Positions 61,990 through 64,000 of a DNA stretch of 64,000 bases are shown piece by piece. Source of the stretch: Clostridia bacterium (GTDB lineage: Bacteria > Bacillota > Clostridia > Peptostreptococcales > JAAYPU01); assembly GCA_016278615.1 (NCBI GenBank), contig JADQBM010000003.1, positions 1-64,000 on the forward strand, given 5' to 3'. Position 1 is the first letter of the stretch. Each line of letters opens with the position of its first letter. Below the pieces are notes generated by a model, which did no database searches, was not told where the DNA came from, and was given only the letters and a program-made list of their open reading frames with translations. The position numbers and the translations under genes are program-made.

Positions 61990-63195
61990 CTACTTTTTGC
62001 CAAAAGGTCCCTTAGTTTTTCGTCGACGTTTAGAACGGGGCTTGCCCGAATTATTGAGTTTGAGTTTTTGATCAGTCGTGTCAGAATCTTCAGATACTGT
62101 GATTCGATTGATTTTCATTTCAATAAATACTTCGATGGCTTCAAGTCTTTTCTCATCCTTAGATGTTAAAATTGTATAAGCGACACCACCCTGTCCTGCG
62201 CGCCCTGTTCTACCTATTCTATGGACATAGCTTTCGGGCTCGTCGGGGAGATTGTAGTTAAATACATGAGTAACGCCCTCCACATCAAGTCCTCTTGCGG
62301 CCACATCCGTTGCAACCAAGAACTTGATTTTATTGTTTCTGAAGGCAGTCATAACAAACTCTCGCTTGGCTTGCGTTAAGGCGCCATGAAGTTCTTCTAC
62401 GTTAAAACCAGATGCGAGCATTAGTTCATAGAGGGTATGTGTACCCATTCGGCTTCTGCAGAAAATAATCGCTTTATTGGGATAGTTTTGTTTCAGGACC
62501 TTAAGGAAATCATCGTATTTTCTCCTATTAGATGTTTCAACAACAAATTGAGTGATGTTTGTTAGGGTAACCTGTTCTTTTGGTGCTCTTACATGTTGGG
62601 GGTCAATTAAATGCTTTTTTGAAAACGTGTTCACTACATGACTTATGGTTGCGGAAAAGCATAGAGTTTGTCTGCTTCTTGGCAATTGACTCAATATATC
62701 ATCTACTTCTACTTTGAAGCCAATATGAAACATTTGGTCTGCTTCATCCACTACCAGTGTTTTTAGTTCATTAAAGTTAATAGTACCGCGTTTTAAATGA
62801 TCCAAAATTCGCCCAGGTGTGCCAATGACCAGTTGGATGCTTCCTTTGAGTTTGTGAAGTTGTGCGTTGACATCTTGTCCTCCATATACTGAAAGAATAT
62901 TAATAGGGATTATTTCACTGAGCTCATTGGCTACATGAGTGATCTGGATGGCAAGTTCGCGAGTCGGGGTGATAACAAGACCTTGAATATGATTGTTTTC
63001 AATATCGATGTTTTGAAACAAGGGAAGCAAGAAAGCAAGTGTTTTGCCTGTTCCGGTCTGTGCTTCTGCAATTAAATCCTCTCCCGCAAGAACTAAAGGA
63101 ATACTCAAGGATTGAATGGGTGTAGGGGTGAATATGTCTTGGTTTTCTAAAGCGTATACCAGATCGCTATTAATGCCTAATTTATAAAATGACAT
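61990..63195 (-). CDS. DEAD-box RNA helicase (CshA-like)
   Basis: A 401-residue ATP-dependent RNA helicase. The Q motif is FTPTPIQSLSIP; then AEAQTGTGKT (I), PTRELAIQ (Ia), GTPGR (Ib), VVDEADQM (II, DEAD), FSATI (III), IIFCRS (IV), ATDVAARGLDV (V) and HRIGRTGRAG (VI). A short basic tail (RSKRRRKTKGPFGKK) probably binds RNA. ATG at 63195 follows GAGAGGA. It likely works in ribosome assembly, mRNA decay or cold adaptation. Confidence 0.95.
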   Translation of the reverse strand: MSFYKLGINSDLVYALENQDIFTPTPIQSLSIPLVLAGEDLIAEAQTGTGKTLAFLLPLFQNIDIENNHIQGLVITPTRELAIQITHVANELSEIIPINILSVYGGQDVNAQLHKLKGSIQLVIGTPGRILDHLKRGTINFNELKTLVVDEADQMFHIGFKVEVDDILSQLPRSRQTLCFSATISHVVNTFSKKHLIDPQHVRAPKEQVTLTNITQFVVETSNRRKYDDFLKVLKQNYPNKAIIFCRSRMGTHTLYELMLASGFNVEELHGALTQAKREFVMTAFRNNKIKFLVATDVAARGLDVEGVTHVFNYNLPDEPESYVHRIGRTGRAGQGGVAYTILTSKDEKRLEAIEVFIEMKINRITVSEDSDTTDQKLKLNNSGKPRSKRRRKTKGPFGKK

Positions 63196-63362
63196 GATTT
63201 TTTTCCTCTCGTTTATGTTGATTTTATTATTATATCTCAGAATTCTACCTTTACCCAAACATTAAATCATAATAAAACAATTTTTTTTATATTTAAGAGA
63301 AGGTAAGTGTGTGGATTATGATATTATGTAGTGTGAAAATAATGGAAAGGGTTGAATATTTA

Positions 63363-63923
63363 ATGAAAAATAAAGATTTCTTTTGTATGCGAAATGTCAT
63401 TATATCTTTTTTGCTTTTTATGTTCATGTATTATTTAATAAACAATTCTTCATTTGGATTGTCCAAACTTTTGGAGATTACAGGTGGACAAAGTATTTTG
63501 GATATGGAGATGATGAAAGGGTACTCGGTGGATAGGGCTTATGAGATTTTCGAGGCTCTTGGCGAAACCGGTAGAGCTTTTAATTTGAAATATATTATTC
63601 CTCTTGATTTTCCCTTTCCTTTAACTTATGGCTTATTTTACTTCATGACAATCACATTTCTTGTAAAAAAACAATTCGAAAAGATGAAAAAGCCATGGAT
63701 GTTTGGGCTTGTAGGTTTGTTGCCAGCTCTTTTTGATTGGTTAGAGAACATAATGGTTATTCAGCTTTTGCTAAATTATCCAGAGCGCCTTGAAGGAATT
63801 GTTAAAATGGCGAGTTTATTTACTCAGTTTAAAAGCTTTTTCATCATGGGTAGCATGATTCTCATTATTATGGGTTTGTTGGGCATGGTTTATAAAAAAT
63901 ATTTCTTGAAAAGCATCAGTTGA
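63363..63923 (+). CDS. Membrane protein, unknown
   Basis: A 186-residue protein with about four to five helices (NVIISFLLFMFMYYLI, FPLTYGLFYFMTITFLV, WMFGLVGLLPALFDWLENIMVIQLLL, SFFIMGSMILIIMGLLGMV). It has no recognised domain. The start is uncertain: ATG at 63363 (11 bases after GGAAAGGG) or the ATG seven codons upstream. The window ends shortly after. Confidence 0.6.
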   Translation: MKNKDFFCMRNVIISFLLFMFMYYLINNSSFGLSKLLEITGGQSILDMEMMKGYSVDRAYEIFEALGETGRAFNLKYIIPLDFPFPLTYGLFYFMTITFLVKKQFEKMKKPWMFGLVGLLPALFDWLENIMVIQLLLNYPERLEGIVKMASLFTQFKSFFIMGSMILIIMGLLGMVYKKYFLKSIS

Positions 63924-64000
63924 CTAAATAATCTGAAGTTGTTTTAAATAAATAATTATAATTTTTTTAGTATCGTGTAAAATAAATCTATAATTCGTAT

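Noticed and set aside
61978-62169. Plus-strand ORF within the 3' end of the helicase gene
   Set aside because: It is a shadow of the helicase tail without a ribosome-binding site.

Overview
This window looks like chromosomal DNA from a low-GC, Gram-positive, spore-forming anaerobe of the class Clostridia. The evidence is the spore genes (spoIVA, a cwlJ-gerQ pair, a GerMN lipoprotein), the oxygen-detoxification operon (flavin reductase, rubredoxin, FprA), a type-2 isoleucyl-tRNA synthetase, a YlmE-SepF-YlmG-YlmH-DivIVA division cluster, and strong purine-rich Shine-Dalgarno sites with frequent GTG/TTG starts. The family cannot be fixed from sequence alone. I see no rRNA, tRNA, prophage, intact transposase or CRISPR array.

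Layout. 0-7 kb: ileS, then on the minus strand cwlJ-gerQ, a 780-bp spacer full of REP/MITE-like repeats, and the flavin reductase-rubredoxin-fprA operon. 7-17.4 kb: mostly plus-strand housekeeping genes (parvulin PPIase, rlmN, a small P-loop protein, Usp, a YhcC-type radical SAM protein, HAD phosphatase, EamA transporter, small alarmone synthetase, Nudix, Hsp20 on minus, 3-methyladenine glycosylase, omega-amidase-like nitrilase). 17.4-20.5 kb: a solute-sensing GGDEF/EAL protein and bioY behind a BirA-like operator. 20.7-25.6 kb: LUD protein, YgiQ, an orphan type III-like DNA methyltransferase overlapping ygiQ, YitT. 25.9-31.8 kb: mtnP followed by a BMP/Nup-type nucleoside ABC transporter, a plausible purine-salvage block. 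32-33.6 kb: an unidentified structured RNA candidate, a PH-domain protein and a metallo-beta-lactamase-fold hydrolase. 33.8-38.7 kb: der-plsY-gpsA-spoIVA. 38.8-45.2 kb: an envelope/division cluster ending in lspA, a pseudouridine synthase and pyrR. 45.3-49.1 kb (minus): threonine aldolase, LapA-like protein and a GntR-regulated ABC exporter. 49.5-53.3 kb: an ABC-F ATPase with an attenuator-like leader and an overlapping leader ORF, a 550-bp repeat-rich spacer, then lipB-lipA. 53.4-64 kb: an accessory-looking stretch of unknown membrane proteins and lipoproteins, a 3'-truncated 4-hydroxybutyryl-CoA dehydratase-like gene fused by an apparent deletion to a serine-hydrolase remnant, a PanE-like reductase, a broken flavodoxin gene and a DEAD-box helicase.

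The most unusual signal is not a gene. At least ten intergenic spaces share one layout: an array of short degenerate words (GATAACA, AATGAAC, AAGATTT, AAGTGTA or AAGAATT types), an AT-rich hairpin of the form GATTTTGC...GCAAAATC, a core, often a second hairpin, and then the reverse complement of the same kind of word array. They run from the stop codon of one gene to the ribosome-binding site of the next, and sometimes supply the last codons and stop of the upstream gene. A second dispersed repeat (GGTAAAGGGACACACC...AATGTCCCT) occurs three times near 4.3-4.8 kb and once inverted at 31.9 kb.
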